DNA from: Ectobius pallidus
Taxonomy: Eukaryota; Arthropoda; Insecta; Blattodea; Ectobiidae
Length of the DNA stretch: 64,000 nucleotides
NCBI GenBank assembly: GCA_964059195.1
Contig: CAXKWD010000009.1
Span: 45,293,160-45,357,159, forward strand
Direction: 5' to 3'
Shown: positions 33,196 through 43,365 of the stretch, one piece after another
Numbering within the stretch: the first letter of the stretch is position 1
How the letters are laid out: the number at the start of each line of letters is the position of its first letter
The notes under the pieces: generated by a model
Told to the model about the DNA's origin: nothing
Database searches by the model: none
Seen by the model: only the letters and a program-made list of their open reading frames with translations
Made by a program: the position numbers and the translations under genes

Positions 33196-34410
33196 TAGTA
33201 AGTGCCAGAATGGTACTTTATGAGATTGTGAGGGGGTCGAGAAAATGTCTGTCCTTCTGTCTGTGTGTCTGTACGAGCGATAACTCAAATATGCTTTATC
33301 AGATTTTCATGAAACTTGGTATACGAATTAATAATGTCCATGGGAAGAAGCCTACTGATATTGGACCAAATCAGTTGACCGGTACCAGAGTAATGCCCCA
33401 TTTAGTGCCTATTTTATGGTAATACTAGCATGTGCCCGCGGCTTCGCCCGCGATAATTATTTCAAAAATTAAAAATCAAGAGCATAATAGTTATATCATT
33501 ATATTTATTAACTCCTTAATCACGTGGACTACATACCACGATTAGATAGTATCGTCTGGTAAAAGCGTCCTCAGATTCGAGGTCCTTGGCCCAGAAAACC
33601 CCTGCATAGTGAGTTTCGTCCAAATCGAACGTTTGACCATATTTAGGCCTATGTTGATTATCCCACTTATAATAATAATAATAATAATAATAATAAGAAG
33701 AAGAAGAATCCTCTTCGGGATTAGGTTGAAAATTTCATATGTATGCGTGCCTTGACATTAAAAACAAATGAATCGACCAGCGTGAGCTACAACATTCAAG
33801 CGATCGCGAAAGTTTCATTTCCAAGGTTTGACAAAAATAGCGAAAGCCAGCTGTAATTGATTTGACATTGAAATATATTACGCTTCGGAAACGCAAAAAA
33901 TGCACGTTTTCTGCACGTTTTTCACTCATTTTTGGCATTTAGAATCAGAATTTTTCAAAATCCTTTCTTAGTGAGCATCTACATTAGGAAACGAAGGCAC
34001 TGTCAAAATTCCAAGTCTCTACCTGTTATAGTTTAGGCTGTACGTTGATTCCTGTCATTCAGTCAGTCAGTCATTCATTCAGTCAGTCAGGACAAAGCCT
34101 TTTATATATATAGAGATATTAGAAACAATTCATCATATGCAAATCAGTTCTCATGACAACACATTGTTTTACAGTGTTCATATACATCTTTGGAAATTGC
34201 AATACAGTTAGTTTTGTCAAAAAACACTACCTACATATTCCTTCATATGTGCTTATCAAGCTAACCTCCTGCTTAATGAATCGATCTGGAGCTTAACTCG
34301 GAAATCAATTTAAAAAATAACTTATTTTCAGCATATCATAATTGCAATTACCACTGATTAAAGAAAAGCATTCTGGCACTTTGTTACATCAGTTTACCTG
34401 ATTTTATTCA
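33196..34410. repeat. AAGTGCCAG repeat family, copy 1 (contains a Helitron)
   Basis: Starts TAAGTGCCAGAATGGTAC, as copies at 39996 and 52438 do, and includes CATAACTCAAATAYGCTTTATC and AATGTCCATGGGAAG. The right part (GCATATCATAATTGCAATTA, GCATTCTGGCACTT, GTTTACCTGATTTTATTCA) matches copy 2 near 42150-42482. The AAGTGCCAG start and CTGGCACTT near the end are inverted relative to each other, so this is probably a nonautonomous DNA element. Confidence 0.6.
33425..34116 (-). mobile_element. Nonautonomous Helitron
   Basis: On the minus strand the element begins TCTCTATATATATAAAAGGC and ends with hairpin CGCGGGCGAAGCCGCGG, a short spacer and CTAG. A precedes it and T follows it, with no target duplication. 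All are Helitron hallmarks. It carries (CAGT)n near its 5' end and an (AAT)n tract at 33668-33700 but no Rep/helicase. The same target is intact near 41880-41900 in the paralogous repeat. Confidence 0.82.
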
Positions 34411-34744
34411 ATTTAGCTTCTGTAGAGCTACTGCAGTAATTAGGCCTACATATTATTGTTCTGTTAAAAATAAAACTAACAGTTCACCTCACATTACACA
34501 CATCCACAAGTACCAAGAGTGTGTTTAATTTGAGGTAAAGTATATCAATTTCTGAAAATCAAAATAACTTGATTGTTTCAGTGATTATTTGTGTTATTTT
34601 AGATCAGTGGTTCCCAACCTTTTGTGGCCCATCTCCCCTTTTCATTTTCATTGTATGCCTAATTTTAATTTGAAGTAAAGTGTAAATAATAAAGCAGTTT
34701 TTTATTTTAAACAATTTTATCGTATTGTAGCACACCTTTTAACA

Positions 34745-35120
34745 ATGCTAAGACCTGGACCCAATATAAGATTAATCAAATATGTAAAGAGAAAAATGAA
34801 AAAGACAGCCACAAGAAGTCATGGAATTCCCTATTGAGGAATAAATCAGCCATTCCTGATCCACCCAGAAGACAAACAGTTGTTCTTTTCCGCATAACTA
34901 GAGTCATGACAGCTTAGCTTCACATCTTCATAGAATCAACATTTATCCTTCACCACAATGTACCCTGTGCAACCATCCAGCTTCAATAATGACTGGAGAA
35001 CACCTACTGACTTGCCCGGCAATCAAGAAGATTGATGCTGATCTACCAACCCAGCTCACACATTACTACTGGAATGCCTGGAGGAGAATGGAGGAAATCC
35101 AAGTTCCTGAGCATTAGCAA
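34745..35120 (+). pseudogene. Non-LTR retrotransposon 3' end
   Basis: In a shifted frame it reads LHRINIYPSPQCTLCN then GEHLLTCPAIK, a C-X2-C-X(n)-H-X4-C knuckle, and YYWNAWRRMEE, the usual C-terminus of an insect EN-RT element. It ends in a CAA/AAC-rich tail near 35110-35135. An earlier frame (KSWNSLLRNK) precedes it, and stops interrupt. It lies inside the hAT. Confidence 0.65.
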
Positions 35121-35478
35121 ACAACAACAACTATTTTATTACTGTATATAAAAACAACCAAAGCAGTTTTATCCGGTCACTCTTAAATAAAATAGAAAAA
35201 AATTTACAGATTTTTTTAAAGAACAAAGAAGTGAAATAATTAACTAAGATCACTGACATACATTTAATACAGATTTGTTTTCATTTTTAAATTGGAATCT
35301 GGAAAAATTAAGAAAGTTGCCAGTTAAAATTTGAAAAAATAAATGAAAGTTTAAAAACTTTGTTATTGTTTTATTTTACCTTTTCAATGGCTGCCTTGTG
35401 CTTGGTGGATTTCAGTAAAGCTTGAATATCCGACTTTATGTTCATCAAGTCTCCTTTGAGGCAAATGTTCAACTTATT

Positions 35479-35946
35479 TCATTGTTTTGTGAGGAGCTGG
35501 ACAACAGAACTAAATCCTTTTTCAACTAAATATGTTGATGGGAACGAGATGAGAAGTGGTTCAGTTTTTCCCCACAGTTGTGGATAAGTGTCCATAAGCT
35601 TCACCCAGGCTAACTCGTAACCGCTCTGCTTGAAAATGATTTTCACCTCACAGTCATACTTCAGATCTAGAAACTCCATCTGCAAAGAGTTATCAAGCTT
35701 ATCCACAGCTTCAAATGAGAATGGACCTAGAAACCACTCTGGAATTTGAAACTTGGTCAAATCTTCAAATCCTGATTCCATATCAGTTTTTAACTGGTTA
35801 AGGTGATCAGTAAAAATTAGGATTTTGTCTTCTGCGAGTTCAGGAGTCTCATTGTCTGACACTAAACACTTTTTAAGGGTCGGAAACTGAATCAGCTCTA
35901 TCTGTAAGGTACACAAGTTCCAACTTGCGTTGCTTCAAATTCTCAC
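35479..35946 (-). pseudogene. hAT transposase C-terminal part
   Basis: The frame 35479-35916 ends with the hAT dimerisation region (FPSTYLVEKGFSSVVQLLTK). The first residues up to 35946 join, across the TTAA insertion, to the fragment at 37402. A frame change near 35890 breaks it. It resembles ZBED5/SCAND3-type hAT proteins. Confidence 0.75.
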
Positions 35947-36201
35947 TTAAAGGAAAAGTAAACTAAAAATTCAGTATCATTTTCTTTGTACGGATTGAAA
36001 GAAAATGTTTTTAAGAAATGATAATCACTGTTAGAAATGTTTTACACCTTCACATTTAATCACAAAAGAATATGTTTATTGTAACGCGGTGGGCGCGTGA
36101 TGTCACGCTTGACGAGTGCTTGAGTCAGTCTCACCCGGTGAAAGATAGTTCACAGTATTCTGTCTACTGTTACAGTTTTTGAGTGAGTATCTGTTCAAAC
36201 A

Positions 36202-36864
36202 TTGGTTTATTACTGTGTTGTGGGGTGTACATACTCATTGTCGAAGAGTGATAACACACTTAAAATATCTTTCCATCGATTTTCCAACAGAGATAAGTCA
36301 CCCGAACGTTATAAGCAATGGCTGATAAAAATAAAAAGAGAAAAATTTGTTCCTAGTAAATACAGTACGGTTTGTTCACAACATTTTGAAGAAAATGATA
36401 CCGAGCTTCCGGTACAGTTACAAAAACAGTTAACTGAAGAAACCCTGCAATCCGTTTAAAAAAGAAGTGCTGTGCCATCACTTTTGCGTGGGAAATCTGA
36501 AACACCGCCAATGAAGAAAAGAAAATCGTCGTACTTGAGGAAGAAGGAAATGAGAGAGTTGTTGCAAGATTCGAACAGTAATCCATCAGTATCCGGGAAT
36601 GGACAAATGAATGTGGAATCTAGTATTTATGACGAAAATTCAGTTTCTAACAGCATAGGCGTTCAGTGTGAACTAAGAAATTAAACTTATGTCAATGTTT
36701 GCACAGATTCATTGAATGTTTCTTCTAGAAATTGTGATTTAGATAGCTCTTTTAGCATTTCAGACATTTCTACTACCGCAAAAGATGATTCTGAATCTGA
36801 AAGTGACTCTGTTCGTATCTTGAAAAATATTTTGTTTTTGAACTGTATTAGCTCTAAGTATTAA
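36202..36864 (+). pseudogene. THAP-domain protein
   Basis: The first 60 residues are a THAP zinc finger, a C2CH DNA-binding fold: YYCVVGC, then the core Trp (KQWLIKI), and CSQHF closing the metal site. The expected start Met is TTG at 36202. The same frame continues past TAA at 36457-36459 and TAA at 36682-36684 to a Ser/Asp-rich end at 36864, so the start is lost and there are two stops. In such elements the THAP domain recognises the transposon ends. Confidence 0.75.
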
Positions 36865-36907
36865 CTGATAACGACTGGCAACTAGTGTATCTTTATTTAT
36901 AATAACG

Positions 36908-37154
36908 CTATCGAATGAGGCATGTTGTGTTATAGTCTACAACCCCCTTCTGTTCACAAATTACTTCACAGTCCCAACAACACACACTATCGTGGCCCGT
37001 TTTCATATGTATACACAGCCCAAATTTACACCATTCCGTATTTTCTTTTCTTCCTTGCAATTCTTTCAATAATTCCTTGTCATTTTCTTTTCGTGTGATA
37101 TTAATTTGTGAATACCGAGATTTGTCTTTATTAAGGTAACATTGCAGACATCTC
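36908..37154 (-). pseudogene. Cys-rich domain resembling the P2X7 ballast fold
   Basis: A minus-strand open frame encodes EWCKFGLCIHMKTGH followed by CCWDCEVI. The pattern W-C-X-x-G-X-C-x2-M-x-T...CC-x2-C/E is, as I remember it, that of the zinc-binding ballast domain at the C-terminus of P2X7 receptors, also seen in transposon-borne proteins. One Cys of the usual WCxCG is Phe. It faces the THAP frame within the same TTAA element. It ends TAG at 36908; function unknown. Confidence 0.5.
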
Positions 37155-37401
37155 TATCAACAACAAACACAAATGAGACTATGTGGTGTATCAGAACACA
37201 CGCGTGAGCATTACAGCAGCTGTCGTCCTGCCAGCGAGTTAGTCAGTCGTGACGTCACAGGAGCTTTTTTACTTCACCCATACAAAGCGTAATATTAGGC
37301 ACCTGAAGTTCACAAGATCACCATTCGTTTCGTAATTCAAAGCTCCGTGCGATGAGATTAATATAAGAAAATGGTATTTTTTTAGTTTACCCTTCCTTTA
37401 A

Positions 37402-37870
37402 AACAGGATCAGATGTGTTGAGAAACTCAGTAACCGTGTCAAATAATTCGACGAAACAGCGCATACAGTTTCCTTTGGAAAGCCACCTCACGTCCGTATG
37501 TAGAAGCAAGCGTTCGAATTCCTCATCATTTCCATCGCAAAGTTGTCGAAACAGATGGTCGTTGAGGGAATTAGCTTTGATCTTGTTGACAGCAGTAATA
37601 ACCAGTTGTAGGGTTTCATGCAGGACACCACTCAATTATTTTGCAGCTAAGTGTTGACGATGAATGACACAGTGAATAGTGATGACCTCTGGCACTTCTT
37701 TCTTAAGGTGGGCTAGAAACCCAGCATGAGGACCTGACATGGCAGGAGCACCGTCTGTTGCCCAAGCACTCACATTTGTTAGGGGAATCTCTTTTCCCTT
37801 AAAATAATCTTGCACCACTTTAAAAATCAACTCGCCGGCTGGGAATAGCCAGTGACTCGTGCTACCCGGA
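37402..37870 (-). pseudogene. hAT transposase central part
   Basis: Two abutting frames (37636-37830, and 37387-37635 where the last codons belong to the insertion) encode SAWATDGAPAMSG with the second catalytic Asp, then VITIHCVIHRQHLAAK and VRWLSKGN, hallmarks of ZBED5-like hAT transposases. A stop at 37636-37638 separates them. The N-terminal zinc finger and first Asp are missing. Confidence 0.78.
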
Positions 37871-38007
37871 AACTTCTACTGTATAGTACTATTTTAATTT
37901 TTTCCCCTTTGAATGCTCATCGCCCCCCCCCCCACTTATTTATTTTTGCCCCCTGATAACCCAAATTGCCCACTTGGGGGCAATTGCCCCCAGGTAGGGA
38001 ACCACTG

Positions 38008-39133
38008 TGTTAGACCAACTGATGAAAGGTTAGTGCGATTTATAAAGCATGTATTTATGAATAATTTTAATACTTTACTGATTATCATATTTAAATGTAA
38101 AATTCGTATTTCTTTTCTACTAATTATTTTATTATTTGAGGATCGTAAGCTTGCAGGTCATTTTAATCCAGAGCTTTTCAATCTTTTAAAATTAATAAAT
38201 ATTGAATTGTCATTTTAAATAATCTGAAATTTGTTTCAGGAGTCCTCTGCCTGTGCATAGTTGTGTACTAATGTAATGTTTAGTCACCTATAGCTCTAAA
38301 ATCAGTATTTAAAATGACATAAACATCCTTTCATTTTACTTGATGTGTATAAAATAGATAATGTATTTGGTGGACTTTCAGGCCAGGTAAAAATTGTTTT
38401 TATGAATTAAAATTTGAATCTAGTCATATTTTAACTGTCTGAATAATTGAAATTAAAATTATTTTATCTGTATAATAACATTTTCATGTCTTCTAAATCT
38501 ATCTTTCTGTATATTTATTGTCTGACTTCCACTGTAAAGTTATTTGTGTTAATATGTATCATGTCTTGCAATATTTATGTAATACATTTGCTCCTCCAGC
38601 TTCCATTGGTATTCTTTCCCAGGGTCTTCGTTTTATGTTTCTCCTTCCCCCGGGGCTTCCTAAAGTTCTACATTTCAGAGCCCCTGTGGTGAAGATGGTG
38701 TCCAGCAGTGAAGAGTCAGCATGTTCCAAGGTGTAAGTGACCCGAGACTTGGGGGATGGGGTCACAGTGATTATTAGCTCACTAATCTGTGATTACGAAT
38801 GAGGTGAAATGCATTATTAGTTAAGTCTTACTTAAACCGATACTTAAGTATGGCTGGTGAAATCGGCCTTTATTCATATTAAGATAATAAGTGGAATATA
38901 AAATTTGCATATAAAGATCATATTTTAAAAATAACACCTCCAAATTAATAAAAACACCAAAATATTGATATTTTAAAACAAATGTTGCTAAAAATAAAAT
39001 CATTTTCATGGATCTCTAGTAATAAGAGCAGCATACAATCTGCACCATGGTAACTGTCCTAGAGATAATTCTGAACATCAGTGCATGTTGTCTATGTTGA
39101 CAAATAAAATCAGGAAATTCATGGAATACTTAC
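38008..39133. other. Intronic DNA without a recognised gene
   Basis: Mostly AT-rich. On the + strand a pyrimidine tract and CATTTCAG (38671-38678), a 54-nt open stretch and GGT then GTAAGT (38733) look like a small exon, but nothing supports it. Confidence 0.35.
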
Positions 39134-39296
39134 TCTGAATGGTCGTTCTTCTTCCCCTGTGGGTTGTGGTGATGGTGTATTCTGTCGAGGTCCAGGAGAT
39201 GGTCTGCCTGTAGACAGTCTTGCAGGAGAAGTTCTAGCTGGCGTATGCCTCTCTGCAGCTCGACCAGGAGCTGCTATAGTATTCCATCCACTAGTA
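39134..39296 (-). CDS. Ser/Pro-rich internal exon of the NEMO-like gene
   Basis: On the minus strand a strong acceptor (CTTTGACTTTGTTTTCATTTCAG) opens a 163-nt exon ending AGA at a GTAAGT donor. It starts one base into a codon and ends in phase 0, giving 54 residues rich in Ser, Pro, Thr and Arg (SPARLSTGRPSPGPRQN), closing with GEEERPFR. NEMO has a Pro/Ser-rich linker of this kind just before its C-terminal zinc finger, and both zinc-finger exons downstream start in phase 0. Composition alone would not identify it; the context does. Confidence 0.6.
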
Positions 39297-39312
39297 CTGA
39301 AATGAAAACAAA

Positions 39313-39372
39313 GTCAAAGAATAAGTTTCAGTTCTCATACAAAGTCAAAGAATAAGTTTCAGTTCTCATCTT
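39313..39372. repeat. Short tandem duplication in an intron
   Basis: AAAGTCAAAGAATAAGTTTC with its downstream CAGTTCTCAT occurs twice in a row next to the exon acceptor. Confidence 0.8.
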
Positions 39373-39995
39373 TATATCTTTAATTTAAGAATAACAAACA
39401 TTATGAGTGGAACTAGCTGTATAAGCCCACATTTCATGATGAATAAATGCCTGCATATAAAAAACGGAAGTATGAAAAAAGATCTATACCAGTGGAATGT
39501 TCTAATTTTCCTTCGACCCGAAAACAAAAACAAGATTACCATATAACTCAATGATCAAAGAAATTGTAATCTGATGTAAAACTTGTGTTCGCTGTCTTTG
39601 ACTACCATGTATTGGAACTGCACGTGAATACTTGTTACTTCAATGATGCTGCTGCAGTAAAAGCTTGCTGCTTGTCTCCTGAACTGATCATATGCACGTC
39701 AGTATCACGAGATGAATTAATCCCATGTATGCTGACAAAATATTGGGGGTATAGTTGTGATTGTACAACTGCAACTACCAACTTCGGTTACTTATTTTTA
39801 AAACACATTAATAAAATTGCATAAATGCTGCATGTATTTATGAACTACAATGGTATATAACAAGTTTGCGAACTCAACATCTTCTAGTACAGTTAGGAAA
39901 TTGTAACATTGCCTCCTAATGCCCGTATGCCCTCAACTTACGGTTTAACCCTTTCAGTGCTGAATTTATGCATTAACCTTTTCACTTCACCATAT
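39373..39995. other. No gene seen
   Basis: AT-rich DNA between the exon and the next repeat copy. The open frame 39585-39824 was not recognised. Confidence 0.35.
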
Positions 39996-40331
39996 TATTA
40001 AGTGCCAGTATGGTACTTTATGAGATTGTGTGTGGGGACGAAAAATGTCTGTCCGTCTGTCCGTCCGAGTATCTGTACACGCCATAACTCAAATACACTT
40101 TTTCGGATTTTCATGAAACTTGGACATTTATAATGTCCATGGGAAGAACCCTATTGATATTGAACCAAATCAGTTCACCGGTACCGGAGTAATGCCCAAT
40201 TTAGTGCCTATTTTAATAGCACTTGGTATACACATTTATAATGTCCATGGGAAGATGTCTATTGATACTGGATAAAATCGGTTGACCTGTTTCGGAGTAA
40301 TGCTCAATTTAGTGCCTATTTTATAGTAATA

Positions 40332-41365
40332 CTAGCTGAAAAGGCCCGGCATCGCCCGGGCTTTGTATTTTGTAATTTGAAATTAACTTATGGAGGACTT
40401 TCGATGTTGAAACTCTAGGTCCTGATATAATAATGTATGTAGAATTCGAAATGAGGAAGAACAACATATGGCACTCAGACTATTCCCTCAGAAAACGCTA
40501 GATATAGCTTTTTATGGTTCATAGAGGATGTCGAATGCTGCATTCCGTTACTTCTACTCATCATGCCTGGGAGGGGTTGAAATAAGAAGAAACATAAATT
40601 ACATAAGATTGTATTGACTTGACGGAAAATTTTATTTCTCATTCTCATGTTAAACCGTTTCGGGCCTGAAATAAAATAGAATTGCAGTATCACTTTCATA
40701 CTTTCCTCCCCTAAAACCCGGGACATAATATACTGTGAGTATAGGACTCAAAATGTTCCATCCCATGCTTAGGGCCTATGATAAATCTCAACTAATACAA
40801 AGCCTACAGCTATGGATAACTGACTATTTACAGACTTCTGATAAAGCATACTCACACACTTAAGTTGCTCCTGCAATACGACCTCTTATTCTACATCAAA
40901 ATGTGAAGTGAGAAAATATTTCTTATGTCGAGGGTAGAGAAAGTTATGTGACTGCATCACACTGTGCTTTATTTTCGTGTAATTCATTTTTAAGTAATTA
41001 TTTTCGCCAATATATTACATGGAATCATAATTCGTTAAAGTCCAGCATTAGGCTATATAGTTGCCAAGGCCCTATGTAATCACAGTAAACAATTCACTGT
41101 TGCCATGTGAACTGAACAACATTTCATTTTTTTCAGTAGAATATTCACAGAAATTATATAATTTTCAAGGGAAGGACTGATTTGTTTCAATTTTAATGTT
41201 GACAGCTATACTTCCCGGGCTTAACTGGGCATGTGTGCAAAATGTCGTGTAAATTGGTAAAGAAATGTAGATTTGTATAAGGAACATACATACATACATA
41301 CATACATACATACATACATACATACATACATACATACATACACACTTTCGATTTTATATATTAGA
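40332..41365 (-). mobile_element. Nonautonomous Helitron
   Basis: The minus strand begins TCTAATATATAAAATCG and ends with hairpin GCCCGGGCGATGCCGGGCC, TTTTCAG and CTAG, between A and T. A (CATA)n run lies at 41288-41342. No Rep/helicase gene. It sits at the same site of the host repeat as the Helitron at 33425-34116 but has different termini. Confidence 0.8.
41284..41342. repeat. (ACAT)n microsatellite
   Basis: About fourteen uninterrupted ACAT units near the 5' end of the Helitron. Confidence 0.9.
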
Positions 41366-42055
41366 TACGTATTCGAAAGAATTTATGAAATGCAAATCAG
41401 TTATCATGACAACATAGCCCATTGTTTTACTGTGATCTTATAAGGCTTTGGAAATTAACGCTGTATCAGGTTTCCATGAAACTTGGTATATGCATTTATG
41501 ACGTCCATGAGATGTATTGAATTTGAACCTAATCTGTTGACCGGTACCGGAGTAAAACCCAATTTAGTGTCTATTTTAAAGACGCAATAACTCAAATACG
41601 CTTTATCGGATTTTTATGAAACTTCGTATACGCATTTATAATGTCCATGGGAAGACGTCTATTGATATTAGACTAAATCGGTTGGCCAGTACCGGAATAA
41701 TGCCCAATTTAGTGCATTTTATGTTAATATACAAGAAATCGCGATAACTCAAATATGCTTTATTGGATTTTCCTGAAACTTTGTATACCCATTTATAATG
41801 TACATGGGAAGATGTCTATTGATATTGGATAAAATCAGTTGACCTGTTTCGGAGTAATGCTGAATTTATGCCTATTTTATGGTAATATACGTATTCGAAA
41901 GAATTTATGAAATGCAAATCAGTTATCAAGACAACATAGCCCATTGCTTTACTGTGATCTTATAAGGCTTTGGAAATTAAAATATAGTTAGCCATGACAA
42001 ATAACACTATTGCTTTACATTCCTTTAGCACTTATCCCACTAGACCGTTAAACTG

Positions 42056-42130
42056 ACCCAGGTGGCTGAGATGGTAACATCTTGGCATCACATTCTGGAG
42101 TTCCGTGGTTCAAATCCCGAAACTGGCCAA
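42056..42130 (+). mobile_element. tRNA-like SINE head
   Basis: GGTGGCTGAGATGGT resembles box A and GTGGTTCAAATCCCG is a good box B, about 45 bp apart. Paralogous copy 1 lacks this segment. It is probably a tRNA-derived insertion; the ends were not resolved. Confidence 0.45.
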
Positions 42131-42164
42131 TTCGACTTTTTTTAAAATTCTGCATATCATAATT

Positions 42165-42412
42165 GGACCACATTCTGCAGAAAGGAACCAACCCACATGA
42201 TTTTTAAGCTAAAATACAGGCATTTAAAGTTAAATAAAAAGCCATCTGGATCTTTTCAGCATGTTTTTGTTTGCTTGATAGATGGCATATTAATGGATGA
42301 AGAGGGTTGGTTAGTTTGCACAACGTAAATATATAGTTCAGTAGCAAAAAATTAGCATCTATTCCGGTTTTTTTTAATTTGAGGGTTGGTTCCTTTCTGC
42401 AGAATGTCGTCC
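42165..42412. mobile_element. MITE with 30-bp inverted repeats, AATT target
   Basis: 248 bp between GGACCACATTCTGCAGAAAG and its inverted partner ending CTTTCTGCAGAATGTCGTCC, flanked by AATT on both sides. Copy 1 of the host repeat (34331-34350) reads GCATATCATAATTGCAATTA without it, the empty site. No coding capacity. Confidence 0.8.
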
Positions 42413-42482
42413 AATTGCAATGATAACTGATTAAACAAAAACATACTGGCACTTTGTAACATCAGTTTACCTGATTTTATTC

Positions 42483-43009
42483 ACTGTGCAAACTGGCAGT
42501 GGTGAATTAATTTGCAATTTTTGTTTTGTAAACCATAAATGGACAAGAAATCACAAATAATTTGTCAGTTTCATCCAAAACAAGAGCCCAGCCATTATTT
42601 TTTTAAGATAAAACTGATTTATGTAACCCTGAGGTAGCCTGCATGTCATCACAACTCAGAAGATTAACAAGCATTTCACTCCTTGCTGTTAACAACTTCC
42701 AATATACATGTTTTTAAAAATTTTCAGTTCACAGTTACAATGGTAACGGGAAAAATTAACAGATTAGAAATTCTTTACAAATAAACCTGTAAATCACCTG
42801 TAAAATTGTTAAAGTGATTATCTGATGGAATTAATGTGATGTAATAATTTAGTGTCATAAAAGTAGTAATTGGAACATTTGTTTTTAGATAATACATTCC
42901 TTTATGAAGGGATATTTAGGATTTTTGGGTCATATTTGATCGTTTTTAAGGTCATATTTACAGTCATATTTTCCACTGTTTTAGGTCATAAACATCCGAA
43001 CCTTAGTTA
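42483..43009. other. No gene seen; short internal repeats
   Basis: Near 42905-42990, GGTCATATTT motifs occur several times. This may be part of another degenerate transposon end. Confidence 0.3.
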
Positions 43010-43357
43010 TAAGTTTCCCTAACTTGACTTTGCTGTAGGTATCAGTTAGACACATTTTGATCAGTCTAACTAACTTCTTTGATATCCCATTCTCAATGAG
43101 GATATTGTACAATTTGTCTCGCCTAACTGAACCATATACTATTTTAAATCTATGTATAGCTGGTGAACGGAATTATTATATTCCCACTTTTTCTCCAAGA
43201 TTTAGCGAATACAAAATATTTGATCAATGGTTGAACTATTTCACCTAAATCCACACAGGTGATCTCTAATGATTTCATCCTCATATGAGGTTAATCTTGA
43301 CAGAAGTATAATGGACAACATTTTGTATGACATTGATAAGAGAGAAATTCCTCAATA
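43010..43357 (-). pseudogene. Non-LTR reverse transcriptase, downstream part
   Basis: Minus-strand translation gives GISLLSMSYKMLSIILLSRL, DHLCGFR, a stop, STIDQIFCIR, a stop, ILEKKWEYN, VYGSVRRDKLYNILIENGIS and LVRLIKMCLTDTYSKVKLGK. These are successive RT palm segments of an RTE-like element common in cockroach-type genomes. The YxDD box is not reached, and several stops disable it. It continues from the part at 45592-46620 across the hAT. Confidence 0.75.
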
Positions 43358-43365
43358 GTTATTAC

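Larger units (their letters stand above)
35951..37397 (+). mobile_element. TTAA-target DNA transposon with THAP domain (Kolobok-like)
   Basis: 1447 bp with inverted ends (AGGAAAAGTAAACTAAAAA / AGGAAGGGTAAACTAAAAA) flanked by TTAA on both sides (35947-35950, 37398-37401). Removing it with one TTAA restores the hAT reading frame exactly. TTAA targets plus a THAP protein point to Kolobok rather than piggyBac. It is too short to be autonomous and carries a THAP frame on + and a Cys-rich frame on -. Confidence 0.78.
34605..38007 (-). mobile_element. hAT transposon with two nested insertions
   Basis: Ends are CAGTGGTTCCCAACCT (34605) and the inverted ...AGGTAGGGAACCACTG (38007). The flanks TTTTAGAT and TGTTAGAC differ at two of eight positions, fitting an old 8-bp target duplication. 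Transposase remnants lie on the minus strand at 37387-37830 and 35479-35946. A non-LTR 3' end and a THAP-bearing TTAA element have inserted within it. Confidence 0.8.
39996..42482. repeat. AAGTGCCAG repeat family, copy 2
   Basis: Starts TAAGTGCCAGTATGGTAC and ends near CATACTGGCACTTTG and TTTACCTGATTTTATTCA. Inside are head-to-tail units of about 110-160 bp carrying ATGAAACTTGGTATAC, AATGTCCATGGGAAG and CGGAGTAATGCYCAATTTAG. Nested in it are a Helitron (40332-41365), a tRNA-like piece (42056-42125) and a MITE (42165-42412). A second internal copy of the Helitron target is still empty near 41880-41900. Confidence 0.65.

Noticed and set aside
38679..38732. Candidate + strand exon with acceptor and donor
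   Set aside because: Only 54 nt, no recognisable protein and no partner exons on this strand.
41284..41342. Regular short repeats as a CRISPR array
   Set aside because: A pure ACAT microsatellite without spacers, in a eukaryotic Helitron.
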